NCBI GenBank assembly: GCA_910588975.1
Contig: CAJUSE010000035.1
Location: 1-17,470 of the forward strand
DNA: 17,470 nt
From: an uncultured Oscillospiraceae bacterium
GTDB lineage: Bacteria; Bacillota; Clostridia; Oscillospirales; Oscillospiraceae
Direction: 5' to 3'
Part shown: in pieces, positions 11,403 to 17,470 of the stretch
How the letters are laid out: every line of letters begins with the position of its first letter
Numbering within the stretch: position 1 is the first letter of the stretch
Notes under the pieces: generated by a model
Databases searched by the model: none
What the model was told of the DNA's origin: nothing
What the model saw: only the letters and a program-made list of their open reading frames with translations
Position numbers and translations under genes: made by a program

Positions 11403-11416
11403 TTACGAGAACGTAG
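11403..11416. promoter_or_regulatory. Downstream dyad operator of P3
   Basis: TTAC-GAGAAC-GTAG is centred 35.5 bp after the first base of the P3 -10 box and 104 bp from the upstream dyad. Its N6 core equals that of the P2 upstream dyad. Confidence 0.7.
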
Positions 11417-11432
11417 GATGGAGGCACACGAT

Positions 11433-11975
11433 ATGAGTAGCAAGTACGACAACATCAAGACCGCCGCCGAGCTGGTCAGCGAGGTCCAGCTCCACGGTCT
11501 GAGTCTGGCCCAGGAGGACATCTGCCGGGCCCAGGACATCTTCGGCCACACCCCGATTGAGGAGCTGGCCCGCCTCGCAAACGACATCGGCCGGGACAAC
11601 GAGAAGGGCGAGCCGGACCCGAAGGGGTCCCGCAGCAGCGGCCGGAGGGCCACGCAGAGCACCTTCTACTCCATCCTCACCAACATCTGGCATTGGGAGG
11701 AAGTGACCCGCTTCTGGAATACCTACACGAACCCTCAGACCGAGGAACTGAAAAGAAATCGGGATGCCTACGATTTTGTCGTGGAGGGCAACAAGAAGCT
11801 CAAGAGCGAGAACGATGAGCTCAAGGAACAGGTGGACGAGCTCCTGGAGCGTGAGAGCGGTTTGGTTCTCCAGAGGGATGAGGCTCTCGATAGAGCCGAG
11901 TACGCTGAGGCCGAGGTGGTCCGCCTGAAGGCCAAGCTGTATGACCTGCTGGTTGAGCGGAAGGAGGTGGTCTGA
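11433..11975 (+). CDS. Coiled-coil phage protein, first gene after P3
   Basis: A 180-residue protein. GGAGG (11420-11424) overlaps ATG 11418 but lies 8 bases from ATG 11433, which is therefore the start. The N-terminal half has two helices (AELVSEVQLHGLSLAQEDIC and TPIEELARLANDIGRDN) and a basic Ser/Gly-rich stretch (KGSRSSGRRATQST). The C-terminal part (about 95-180) is a long coiled coil (NKKLKSENDELKEQVDELLE, RAEYAEAEVVRLKAKLYDLL). Probably oligomeric. Family not recognised. It overlaps the next ATG by one base. Confidence 0.8.
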   Translation: MSSKYDNIKTAAELVSEVQLHGLSLAQEDICRAQDIFGHTPIEELARLANDIGRDNEKGEPDPKGSRSSGRRATQSTFYSILTNIWHWEEVTRFWNTYTNPQTEELKRNRDAYDFVVEGNKKLKSENDELKEQVDELLERESGLVLQRDEALDRAEYAEAEVVRLKAKLYDLLVERKEVV

Positions 11976-12319
11976 TGTACCGCTACTACTCCACCCAGCG
12001 TCCGGTCGGGCCGGGGACCTTCCCTGGCCGGCCGGAGAGCATCGAAAACTTCGACACCAGGGAGGAGGTCCCCGGCATCGGCCCCGCCTGGGGGTATCTG
12101 GAGTATCGGGAGCCCCTGGATGACGAGGCGGCCAGAAGGTACGAGCTGAAGCCGGCGGAGCTGAAGAAGTTCCTGGTCGAGGTCACGTCGGTTCACACCT
12201 TGGAGGTGGAGGCCGAGAACGAGGACGAGGCTATCGAGATGGCTTGCAGAATGGCCTGGGAATATGACGCCGATGAAATCGACGGAAAAATTTTGGAGGG
12301 GGATGACTTAAATGCGTAG
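11975..12319 (+). CDS. DarA-related N-terminus fused to a DpnD/PcfM-like domain
   Basis: A 114-residue protein of two parts. Residues 1-55 (YRYYSTQRPVGPGTFPG, then NFDTREEVPG and WGYLEYREPL) resemble the short 'defence against restriction DarA-related' proteins common in Clostridia phages and plasmids. Phage P1 DarA helps protect injected DNA from restriction, but this short relative has no proven role. Residues about 68-110 (FLVEVTSVHTLEVEAENEDE, AIEMACRMAWEY, then EIDGKILEG) match the DpnD/PcfM-like pattern. The ribosome binding site (AAGGAGG, 11960-11966) is inside the previous gene. The fusion of two domains each linked by annotation to restriction contexts is notable. Overlaps the next gene by 8 bases. 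Confidence 0.7.
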   Translation: MYRYYSTQRPVGPGTFPGRPESIENFDTREEVPGIGPAWGYLEYREPLDDEAARRYELKPAELKKFLVEVTSVHTLEVEAENEDEAIEMACRMAWEYDADEIDGKILEGDDLNA

Positions 12320-12866
12320 GGAAGGCATGACGGTCCGGGAGGCCGCCGAAGAGTGGGTGCGGGAGTTCAACGCCATCCCGCAGAGCATGATCGACAAGCT
12401 GATGAAGCTGGACTTCGAGGACTGGCACGAGGTCACTACCCCGTCCTACGGGTGCCGGGTGTATGTCCCCAGCTCCAGCCTCCCCGACAGCTACAACGGC
12501 GAGGAGGATGAGGGAGAGGTCATCAGCTACGATGAGGAGTCCGAGCTCTACTGCATCGAGCTGGACGACGGCTTCAAGGTCTCGCTGGAAGAGGGAGATT
12601 TCGAGGTCGTCCGGGATGACAGCCTCCCCATGTGGGGAACGATGTGGTCCTTCGGCGACAGCGCCGATGACTACTGGCTGTCGGATATGGATGGAATCGG
12701 TGTGATGTCCCGCTGCGGCTTCCGAATCTACGAGTCCGAGGAGTTCGGGTACTTCTTCGGCATCGACGGCGCCGGATACAGCTTCTACGACGAACACTGG
12801 GTTCCGCTGTACCGGGCCAGGGGCCTCCATTGGCACGACCCGGCCACCGAGAAGGAGGCGTCCTGA
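12312..12866 (+). CDS. Conserved phage protein of 184 residues
   Basis: ATG 12312 lies in the previous gene; GGAGGGG (12295-12301) is 10 bases upstream. The N-terminal block TVREAAEEWVREFNAIPQSM then IDKLMKLDFEDWHEVT is one that I recognise from many Firmicutes phage and plasmid proteins of unknown function. The middle (YGCRVYVPSS to GEVISYDEESELYCIELDDG) looks like a small strand-rich, SH3-like turn often paired with that block. The C-terminal part is aromatic and acidic (MWSFGDSADDYWLSDMDGIG, then YESEEFGYFFGIDGAG). Overlaps the next start by one base. Confidence 0.8.
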   Translation: MRREGMTVREAAEEWVREFNAIPQSMIDKLMKLDFEDWHEVTTPSYGCRVYVPSSSLPDSYNGEEDEGEVISYDEESELYCIELDDGFKVSLEEGDFEVVRDDSLPMWGTMWSFGDSADDYWLSDMDGIGVMSRCGFRIYESEEFGYFFGIDGAGYSFYDEHWVPLYRARGLHWHDPATEKEAS

Positions 12867-13057
12867 TGGTAACTCTGAAAGAGGCATTCAAGCTGTGCGG
12901 GGTGGATGACCGAGAGGTCGTTCACTTTTCCGACAGAAGGGAAGACGCCGGTATTTGGCCCTGGCCCATGACGGGCCAAGAGGTTCGGCAGAAGTACGAC
13001 ATGAAGAACACGATGGTCACAGACATCCGTCCGTACTTCTGCTGTGGAGAGTACTAG
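12866..13057 (+). CDS. Hypothetical 63-residue phage protein
   Basis: ATG 12866 overlaps the previous stop by one base; GGAGG lies 7 bases upstream. It contains LKEAFKLCGVDDREVVHFSD and a Trp/Pro segment (IWPWPMTGQEVRQKYDMKNT), and ends with RPYFCCGEY. It looks complete and expressed, but I recognise no family. A 37-base gap follows, filled by the next ribosome binding site. Confidence 0.72.
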   Translation: MVTLKEAFKLCGVDDREVVHFSDRREDAGIWPWPMTGQEVRQKYDMKNTMVTDIRPYFCCGEY

Positions 13058-13094
13058 GGATTCATGTTCATCATCAAAAAGGAGGCGAGCTGAT

Positions 13095-13253
13095 ATGAAA
13101 GTGTATATCGTAACCGGTGGTGGTCGTGACGACCACCACATCATCGCTGTATGCAAGACCCCGGAACTGGCAGACGACCGCTGTACGGCTGAGAACAGAA
13201 AATGCCGTGGTCTGGGTGCCACCTACGAGGAGTGGACCGTGGAAGAGAGGTGA
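13095..13253 (+). CDS. Hypothetical 52-residue phage protein
   Basis: AAGGAGG (13079-13085) lies 9 bases before ATG 13095. The sequence (MKVYIVTGGGRDDHHIIAVC, then KTPELADDRCTAENRKCRGL) reads as strand, turn, strand, helix, ending in acidic YEEWTVEER. Small proteins with a KVYIVT start and a cysteine-containing helix are frequent in phage and plasmid genomes; no function is established. Spacing to the next gene is 4 bases. Confidence 0.75.
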   Translation: MKVYIVTGGGRDDHHIIAVCKTPELADDRCTAENRKCRGLGATYEEWTVEER

Positions 13254-13257
13254 TCTG

Positions 13258-13464
13258 ATGTTCAAGCTGGAAGTAAAGACCGGCAACGCTGCTTTCCGGG
13301 ACGAAAGCCGTACCGACCGTCACGGGGATCATGTCCTGGACCCCTACGCTACCGAAGTACGCCGCATCCTGCTGGATGTCATCTGTAAGCTGGAGGCTGG
13401 GTACACCGATGGTTCCGTCATAGACGTGAACGGCAACAAGGTCGGCCGCTGGAGCTACGAGTGA
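13258..13464 (+). CDS. Hypothetical 68-residue phage protein
   Basis: Starts at ATG 13258 with GAGAGG a few bases upstream. It begins as a strand (FKLEVKTGNAAFRD), then a helix (ATEVRRILLDVICKLEAGYT) and a turn-strand end (GSVIDVNGNKVGRWSYE). The pattern of TGNAAF at the N-terminus and DxNGNxVGxW at the end is familiar from small Firmicutes phage proteins of unknown role. Overlaps the next ATG by one base. Confidence 0.78.
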   Translation: MFKLEVKTGNAAFRDESRTDRHGDHVLDPYATEVRRILLDVICKLEAGYTDGSVIDVNGNKVGRWSYE

Positions 13465-13754
13465 TGCCGGCCGTGTACGAACAGCTCAGCCTCTTCTCCC
13501 TGGTCCTGCCGGATGAGGCTACGGCTATCTGTCTCATGGGTCACACCGAAAGTATGGCCCGGAAGCCGGACGCCTGGATGCTTGGTTTGGTCCCGGATGG
13601 CGAGTACGTCGTTGATGTCGGAGAGCACCCGCTGGTCCTTCGCCCGGCGGGTCTCCGGGAAGAGGAGGTTGAGCCCGGCCACCACTACCATCACTACCTG
13701 ATTGGCAGCAGGGTATACGCCGGCATCTTCGTCGGGAGGTATGACGATGGATAA
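13464..13754 (+). CDS. Hypothetical phage protein with YEQLSLF start
   Basis: A 96-residue protein from ATG 13464, overlapping the previous stop; GGAG (13451-13454) is 9 bases upstream. The N-terminus YEQLSLFSLVLPDE recalls the YEQLSLF motif seen at the start of several small phage proteins. The middle is strand-rich (AWMLGLVPDGEYVVDVGEHP) and includes a His cluster (PGHHYHHYLIGSRV) that could bind a metal. No function assigned. Overlaps the next gene by 8 bases. Confidence 0.75.
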   Translation: MPAVYEQLSLFSLVLPDEATAICLMGHTESMARKPDAWMLGLVPDGEYVVDVGEHPLVLRPAGLREEEVEPGHHYHHYLIGSRVYAGIFVGRYDDG

Positions 13755-14391
13755 GATCGAGCTGTCCCGAGAGGACATAACTGCCTTGCTCGACTGGAGG
13801 GACGAGCACAAAGAGTTGGTCCGCTCTCTTCCTGCGCCGAAGAAGGCAATCGAAATCGTGTTCAAGCACAACGCCTTCCGCATCAAGGGTATCCGGGATG
13901 GGGACACACTCCGGCTCCACCTCAGCAACGGATTTGTGAACCTTGGAAAGGCGGAGTTCACGGTCTCCAAAGACAAAACGCTGGTTCTGAAGCGTGGAAA
14001 GATGGAGGTGACGGAGGAGAGCTTCCGATCTGTGCTGACCGTCTACTGTTCTTTGATGGCCCTGATGACCTACGGTAGGGTGGAGTATGGCGAAGAAATA
14101 GAGCCCGCTGACAAGGAAAAGGTCACACGCTCCAAAAAGGCCACAAAGCGTTCTCCAAGAAAGCCTGTAAAGCGGACTACCTACATACTCCGACGGGACA
14201 ACGGGACGCTTCTGGCAGCTCCTATGAGCTCACACGCAAGCCCAAAAGGTATCTTTACTGTGCGTGGTCATTACCGCCACTACAAAAGCGGCAAGGTGGT
14301 CTGGATCGCCGAGTACCGTAAGGGGACCGGGAAGAAGAAATCGAAGACCTACAAGATGGGAGGTAAGAACGATGACCGAGCAACAGACTGA
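13747..14391 (+). CDS. Hypothetical phage protein with very basic C-terminal domain
   Basis: A 214-residue protein. GGGAGG (13734-13739) is 7 bases from ATG 13747 and one from ATG 13741, so 13747 is chosen. The N-terminal domain is mixed (SREDITALLDWRDEHKELVR; LHLSNGFVNLGKAEFTV). Residues about 130-150 form a Lys/Arg linker (KVTRSKKATKRSPRKPVKRT). The C-terminal domain (SPKGIFTVRGHYRHYKSGKV, then VWIAEYRKGTGKKKSKTY) is a pattern shared by many phage proteins and probably contacts nucleic acid, judging by charge. Codons here look less GC-rich at the third position than in neighbours. Overlaps the next gene by 20 bases. Confidence 0.78.
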   Translation: MDKIELSREDITALLDWRDEHKELVRSLPAPKKAIEIVFKHNAFRIKGIRDGDTLRLHLSNGFVNLGKAEFTVSKDKTLVLKRGKMEVTEESFRSVLTVYCSLMALMTYGRVEYGEEIEPADKEKVTRSKKATKRSPRKPVKRTTYILRRDNGTLLAAPMSSHASPKGIFTVRGHYRHYKSGKVVWIAEYRKGTGKKKSKTYKMGGKNDDRATD

Positions 14392-14725
14392 GATGTGGGA
14401 TGTTCTCTCCGAGCTGGGCGGAGAAGAGGTCCTGCGGGTCCTGACCGACTGGCATGGGCTCCGGCTTCTCGATGAGGGGTTCCATGGGCATCTGGTTGAT
14501 GAAGGCTACATCGAGGAAGACACCAACTGCGAGAACGGAACCTACGACTGTGACACCTGCTCCATGGACGGCAAGTGCGACAGGCAGGAAGCTATGAAGT
14601 CGGAAGATTTCGATGATTTCTGCGGTAAGTTTCCGGCCTGTAAAGGCTGCCCGCTTCAGGACATCCCCGGAGACTGCGAAGAGGACATCTGGCCCAAGTT
14701 TAAGAAGGAGCATGGATATGGATAA
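14372..14725 (+). CDS. Cysteine-rich hypothetical phage protein
   Basis: A 117-residue acidic protein from ATG 14372, with GGGAGG (14358-14363) eight bases upstream. The C-terminal half has NCENGTYDCDTCSMDGKCDR and later CGKFPACKGCPLQDIPGDC: nine cysteines in two clusters, enough for two zinc sites or an iron-sulfur site. The N-terminal half is helical (EMWDVLSELGGEEVLRVLTD). Ends inside the first codons of glf (8-base overlap), which suggests coupled translation, though not necessarily joint function. Confidence 0.78.
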   Translation: MTEQQTEMWDVLSELGGEEVLRVLTDWHGLRLLDEGFHGHLVDEGYIEEDTNCENGTYDCDTCSMDGKCDRQEAMKSEDFDDFCGKFPACKGCPLQDIPGDCEEDIWPKFKKEHGYG

Positions 14726-15812
14726 GTACGATTACCTGATTGTCGGGGCCGGCCTGTTCGGTTCGGTCTTCGCCCACGAGATGACGCAGCGAGGGAAGAG
14801 CTGTCTGGTCATCGACAAGAGGCCCCACATCGGCGGCAACTGCTACTGTCGGAAGCAGAGCGGCATCATCGTCCACGAGTACGGCCCGCACATCTTCCAC
14901 ACCGACGACGAACGAGTGTGGGGGTACGTCAACCAGTTCGTCGAGTTCAACGGCTTCGTCAACTCTCCCATCGCCGTCTATCAGGGGAAAGCCTATAACC
15001 TGCCGTTCAGCATGAACACGTTCTGCCAGCTCTGGGGGCACATCAGCCCCACGGACGCCAAGGAAAAGATACGGCTCCAGGTGGAGAAGCTCGGCATCGG
15101 GGAGCCCCGCAACCTGGAGGAACAGGCGTTGTCCATGGTCGGGCCGGATGTCTACGAGCGTCTGGTCAAGGGGTACACGGAGAAACAGTGGGGCCGCCCC
15201 TGCCGGGAGCTCCCCCCGTCGATTATCCGCCGTCTTCCTCTGCGCTTCACCTTCGATAACAACTACTTCAACTCCCGATACCAGGGCGTCCCAATCGGTG
15301 GCTACAACGGTCTTTTTGAGGCGCTTCTCAAGGGGTCACGCATCGCCCTGGGCATAGACTTCTTCCACGTTGACGCAGATAGGACGGCCAACCGTATCGT
15401 CTTCACCGGCCCGATTGATGCCTTCTACGGACACCGGTTTGGCCGCCTGGAGTATCGGAGCCTTCGGTTCGAGACCGAGGAGTTTCAGACCGACAACTAC
15501 CAGGGGAACGCCGTGGTCAACTACACCAACGCTGTCGTTCCGTTCACCCGCATCATCGAGCACAAGCACTTCGAGTCCGGCTGGCAGCCCACCACCGTCA
15601 TCACCAGGGAGTACCCTGAGACGTGGGTGCCTGGGGCGGAGCCCTACTATCCGGTGAACGACGAGGCCAACAACGCCCTGTATGCCAAGTACGAGGCCCT
15701 GGCCCGTCAGGAGGAGAACGTCATCTTCGGCGGCCGGCTGGGGAGCTACCGGTACTACGACATGGATCAGGTAATCGCTGCGGCGCTGGACGCTGCGGAA
15801 AAGGAGGTATAG
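14718..15812 (+). CDS. glf: UDP-galactopyranose mutase
   Basis: A 364-residue flavoenzyme, full length for bacterial Glf. It interconverts UDP-galactopyranose and UDP-galactofuranose using reduced FAD, supplying galactofuranose for surface glycans. The FAD fold is clear: GAGLFG at 10-15, the acidic end of beta-2 at Asp33, and HIGGNCY at 37-43. YGPHIFHT (55-62), GYTEKQWGR (152-160, with the conserved Arg160) and VPFTRIIEHKHF (274-285, with Arg278) cover the substrate site; FGGRLGSYRYYDM near 337-349 is the C-terminal FAD motif. No residue of these motifs is missing. AAGGAG (14705-14710) lies 7 bases before ATG 14718. No galactofuranosyltransferase is in the window, so the acceptor is unknown. 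Codon use matches its neighbours. Confidence 0.96.
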   Translation: MDKYDYLIVGAGLFGSVFAHEMTQRGKSCLVIDKRPHIGGNCYCRKQSGIIVHEYGPHIFHTDDERVWGYVNQFVEFNGFVNSPIAVYQGKAYNLPFSMNTFCQLWGHISPTDAKEKIRLQVEKLGIGEPRNLEEQALSMVGPDVYERLVKGYTEKQWGRPCRELPPSIIRRLPLRFTFDNNYFNSRYQGVPIGGYNGLFEALLKGSRIALGIDFFHVDADRTANRIVFTGPIDAFYGHRFGRLEYRSLRFETEEFQTDNYQGNAVVNYTNAVVPFTRIIEHKHFESGWQPTTVITREYPETWVPGAEPYYPVNDEANNALYAKYEALARQEENVIFGGRLGSYRYYDMDQVIAAALDAAEKEV

Positions 15813-15814
15813 GT

Positions 15815-16252
15815 ATGACCGGAACGCAAAGTCTCCTGTGCGAGATGCTGTCCTGCGGCACCCTGGACCTGGAGCTGCTGGACCGTGTGGGATACGACTG
15901 GGATGAGGTCCTGGGACGGCTCGATTGGCCTGACGGTGAAGGCTTCAACTTCAACGGTTTGCTTAGGGCCGTGGTGGATGTTGGAATTATCCATCTCCGT
16001 CGGGCTGTGTATGACCGCCTCAGCGAGCTGGAGGGCATCGAAAACAGCCGGGAGCTGAACGATGAGGAGGCAGAGGAGGCAGAAGCACTTTATCACCTCG
16101 ACCCGGACCAGGACATCGAGGGCTTCTTCAACTGTCTGGACACGCACGTCTGGTTCCGGCAGAACGGACCCGTCTACCGCCGGTATCTGTCTTCGGCCCT
16201 GGACAGCTTCGAGGATAACGTGGGCTTCTTCCTTACGGGAGGTGAAGATTGA
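15815..16252 (+). CDS. Hypothetical acidic helical protein after glf
   Basis: A 145-residue, acidic, helix-rich protein starting 2 bases after glf, with AAGGAGG (15801-15807 region) upstream inside glf. Segments include LDLELLDRVGYDWDEVLGRL, LLRAVVDVGIIHLRRAVYDR and an acidic run (ELNDEEAEEAEALYHL). No nucleotide-sugar-binding or transferase motif is visible, so it is not evidently part of galactofuranose metabolism despite the close spacing. Its stop overlaps the next ATG. Confidence 0.78.
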   Translation: MTGTQSLLCEMLSCGTLDLELLDRVGYDWDEVLGRLDWPDGEGFNFNGLLRAVVDVGIIHLRRAVYDRLSELEGIENSRELNDEEAEEAEALYHLDPDQDIEGFFNCLDTHVWFRQNGPVYRRYLSSALDSFEDNVGFFLTGGED

Positions 16253-16479
16253 TGGATACCAGACACATGAAGACGTACACAAAAGGCGGATGGCGGTTTG
16301 TCGAGTGCGCCCTGTGCGGGAAGCGGTATAACGCTGGGCGAGGAGGAAACGGCGCTGGCATCCGTTGGTGTAACGCCCTCCGAAATGATTGGTGGGCAAA
16401 GCACACCGGGCAGAAAAGCCCGGAGGTGGTCCAAGTCCCCAGCGATGTGGAGCTGTGCCAGAAAGGAGCGGCAGTATAA
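16252..16479 (+). CDS. Small cysteine-containing hypothetical protein
   Basis: A 75-residue protein; GGGAGG (16237-16242 region) precedes ATG 16252, which overlaps the previous stop. It has CALCGKRYNAGRGGNGAGIR followed by WCNAL and a late Cys, so a partial zinc site is possible. The basic, Gly-rich middle could contact nucleic acid. Overlaps the next ATG by one base (TAATG). Confidence 0.75.
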   Translation: MDTRHMKTYTKGGWRFVECALCGKRYNAGRGGNGAGIRWCNALRNDWWAKHTGQKSPEVVQVPSDVELCQKGAAV

Positions 16480-16652
16480 TGTACTGTAATCCTGATGTCT
16501 GCCCGTACTGCCAGTACATCGGAGAAGGCGATAGCTGGTGCGAGGAGACCGGCGAGATCGTTCTGTCCGACTGGGAACCGACCGAGGACTTCATGGGTCC
16601 TGGGTGTCCCTATCTGAAGAAGGGAGGAAAGAAGCGTGGAAAGAAACGCTGA
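16479..16652 (+). CDS. 57-residue cysteine-rich microprotein with basic tail
   Basis: ATG 16479 overlaps the previous TAA; AAAGGAG (16462-16468) lies 10 bases upstream. Cysteines at MYCNPDVCPYCQYIGEGDSW, then C of WCEETG and GPGCPYLKK give a six-cysteine set like that in small phage proteins with CxxCxxC plus a distal CPYL. The last ten residues are almost all Lys/Arg/Gly. It overlaps the next gene by 17 bases. Confidence 0.78.
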   Translation: MYCNPDVCPYCQYIGEGDSWCEETGEIVLSDWEPTEDFMGPGCPYLKKGGKKRGKKR

Positions 16653-16890
16653 GTTCAAGTTCATGTTGGACTTCATCGTTGAGAGCTACCTCATCGAAGA
16701 GCTTGCCAGGGACCAGCTCCGTTCCCTGTGGATGGCCTACTGCCTCCACCATAATCTGGATGTCGATACCGCCGAGTACGATGAAGACTTGGCCCGTCTC
16801 TGGGATGTAGTGTCTGAGGCCGGAGACGGAACGACTGAGTGGTCCGACTATGAGAGTTTCGACCATTTCATGTCCCGGTATCTGGTGTGA
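16636..16890 (+). CDS. Hypothetical 84-residue phage protein (GTG start)
   Basis: Starts at GTG 16636 inside the previous gene, with AGGGAGG (16621-16627) eight bases upstream; the next in-frame ATG would remove the first helix. The protein is helical and acidic (KFMLDFIVESYLIEELARDQ; LWMAYCLHHNLDVDTAEYDE) with an aromatic end (YESFDHFMSRYLV). Not recognised. Confidence 0.72.
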   Translation: MERNAEFKFMLDFIVESYLIEELARDQLRSLWMAYCLHHNLDVDTAEYDEDLARLWDVVSEAGDGTTEWSDYESFDHFMSRYLV

Positions 16891-16898
16891 GGTGCTCC

Positions 16899-17252
16899 AT
16901 GGGTAAGAAGAATGATTTCCTGGCCCGCAAGAAGGAAAAGGAGCGGCTGCTCCAGGAGGCCACCCGTCAGACGTTCGTCCAGTACATGACCGACACCCTC
17001 ATCTTGACGCTGAACGACCCGGATGTCATGGGCAAGGATGTGTTCGGCTACGTCCGGCTGAAGAAGGTCCTGGATGCCTGGGGCAAGTGCTATGACCAGT
17101 TCTTCGACGCCCTGACCAAGAACGATGAGGCCGACTATGCCAGGGTCAAGATGGATGAGGCCATGAAGCGCATCTGCGGCGAGACCGGAGATTTCTTCCC
17201 ATTCGAGGAACGGTATCAATGGTTGCCGGAGATCAGATATGGCGACAAGTAA
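16899..17252 (+). CDS. Conserved helical phage protein, last gene of the operon
   Basis: A 117-residue protein. ATG 16899 is preceded by GAGGTG at a short 5-base spacing. It opens with a basic coiled helix (KKNDFLARKKEKERLLQEAT), followed by FVQYMTDTLILTLNDP and MGKDVFGYVRLKKVLDAWGK, and then DALTKNDEADYARVKMDEAM and FPFEERYQWLPEI. The order (basic helix, NDPxxMGKDxFG, ADY-x3-K-x-DEAM, FxxRYxxLPE) is one I know from Firmicutes phage proteins of unknown function. The terminator begins 5 bases past its stop. Confidence 0.8.
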   Translation: MGKKNDFLARKKEKERLLQEATRQTFVQYMTDTLILTLNDPDVMGKDVFGYVRLKKVLDAWGKCYDQFFDALTKNDEADYARVKMDEAMKRICGETGDFFPFEERYQWLPEIRYGDK

Positions 17253-17256
17253 AACA

Positions 17257-17308
17257 GGGCCCGCATAGGGAGCATTTTCCGGCTCTCTGGCGGGCCCTTC
17301 CTTTTGTC
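17257..17308 (+). terminator. Intrinsic terminator ending the accessory operon
   Basis: GGGCCCGC (17257-17264) pairs with GCGGGCCC (17290-17297), with an inner stem AGGGAGC (17267-17273)/GCTCTCT (17282-17288) carrying one wobble pair. A T-rich run (TTCCTTTTGTCC) follows. The long two-part stem makes it a firm stop for transcripts from P1, P2 and P3. Confidence 0.88.
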
Positions 17309-17371
17309 CTACCACCAATACCCCCGCAGCGGTCCAGGTCGTTTCCTGGGCTCACCATGCGTTCACAGGTC

Positions 17372-17400
17372 TTGCAATCCGCCATCTTCTCATGTATAAT
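17372..17400 (+). promoter_or_regulatory. Promoter P4 of the next transcription unit
   Basis: TTGCAA (17372-17377), a 17-base spacer and a perfect TATAAT (17395-17400), closer to consensus than P1-P3. Start expected near 17407. No start codon with a ribosome binding site follows before the window ends, so the leader is at least 60 bases. Confidence 0.8.
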
Positions 17401-17409
17401 GCAGACAGC

Positions 17410-17423
17410 CTACCGTTTTGTAG
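17410..17423. promoter_or_regulatory. Dyad at the P4 start site
   Basis: CTAC-CGTTTT-GTAG, extended to CCTAC/GTAGG, shares the outer bases of the P1-P3 dyads but has a different N6. Centred near +9 from the likely start, a position suited to direct repression; it could also be an RNA hairpin. Confidence 0.5.
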
Positions 17424-17431
17424 GCGTAGAG

Positions 17432-17445
17432 TTACGATTTCGTCA
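17432..17445. promoter_or_regulatory. Second dyad downstream of P4 (imperfect)
   Basis: TTAC-GATTTC-GTCA matches the motif except for two bases in the last quarter. It lies 22 bp (about two helical turns) from the first P4 dyad. Confidence 0.4.
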
Positions 17446-17470
17446 TCCTGCTTCCCGGAAGCATGGGGGA

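Overview
The window looks like part of a GC-rich (high-fifties percent by eye) bacteriophage or prophage of a Gram-positive gut Clostridia-type host. Every gene supported here is on the + strand. Nearly all have strong AGGAGG-type ribosome binding sites, and they are packed with ATGA-type overlaps. The left end carries a lysis cassette. Most of the remaining genes encode very small proteins with no recognisable enzymatic domain, as is usual in accessory or early regions of Firmicutes phages.

Layout. Positions 1-2507: the tail of an upstream gene, an intrinsic terminator, then a lysis module (two small membrane proteins, a C39-like cysteine-peptidase endolysin with an SH3-like region, and a three-helix holin) closed by a strong terminator with a C(TTCG)G loop. 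Positions 2508-3159: a 650-base gap with no convincing protein gene; it holds a candidate small RNA ending in a second strong terminator, then promoter P1. Positions 3160-17252: about 37 densely packed genes read rightwards and closed by a terminator at 17257-17308. Recognisable members are a MazF/PemK-like toxin with an added C-terminal tail, an XRE-like helix-turn-helix protein, two DpnD/PcfM-like domains (one joined to a DarA-related N-terminus), a UDP-galactopyranose mutase (glf) and several zinc-ribbon microproteins. Positions 17309-17470 carry a fresh promoter (P4) for the next unit.

Two things stand out. First, two intercistronic segments match the hammerhead self-cleaving ribozyme: a type II (circularly permuted) form at 3708-3765, directly after a stop codon, and a type I form at 5047-5135. 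Both place the predicted cut between two genes of the same transcript, so they probably process the phage mRNA. Second, promoters P1 (3066), P2 (4480) and P3 (11350) share one precise architecture. The 14-bp dyad YTAC-N6-GTAR lies about 69 bp upstream and 35.5 bp downstream of the -10 box, with a third full or half site at about -40. The outer dyads are 104-105 bp apart, close to ten helical turns. P2 and P3 share 49 identical bases. P4 has related dyads in another arrangement. This looks like a phage regulon controlled by one DNA-binding protein; the helix-turn-helix protein encoded immediately upstream of P3 is the obvious candidate, but that link is inference.

All functional names rest on motif recognition by eye; no database search was possible. 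Most small genes are described without a function.
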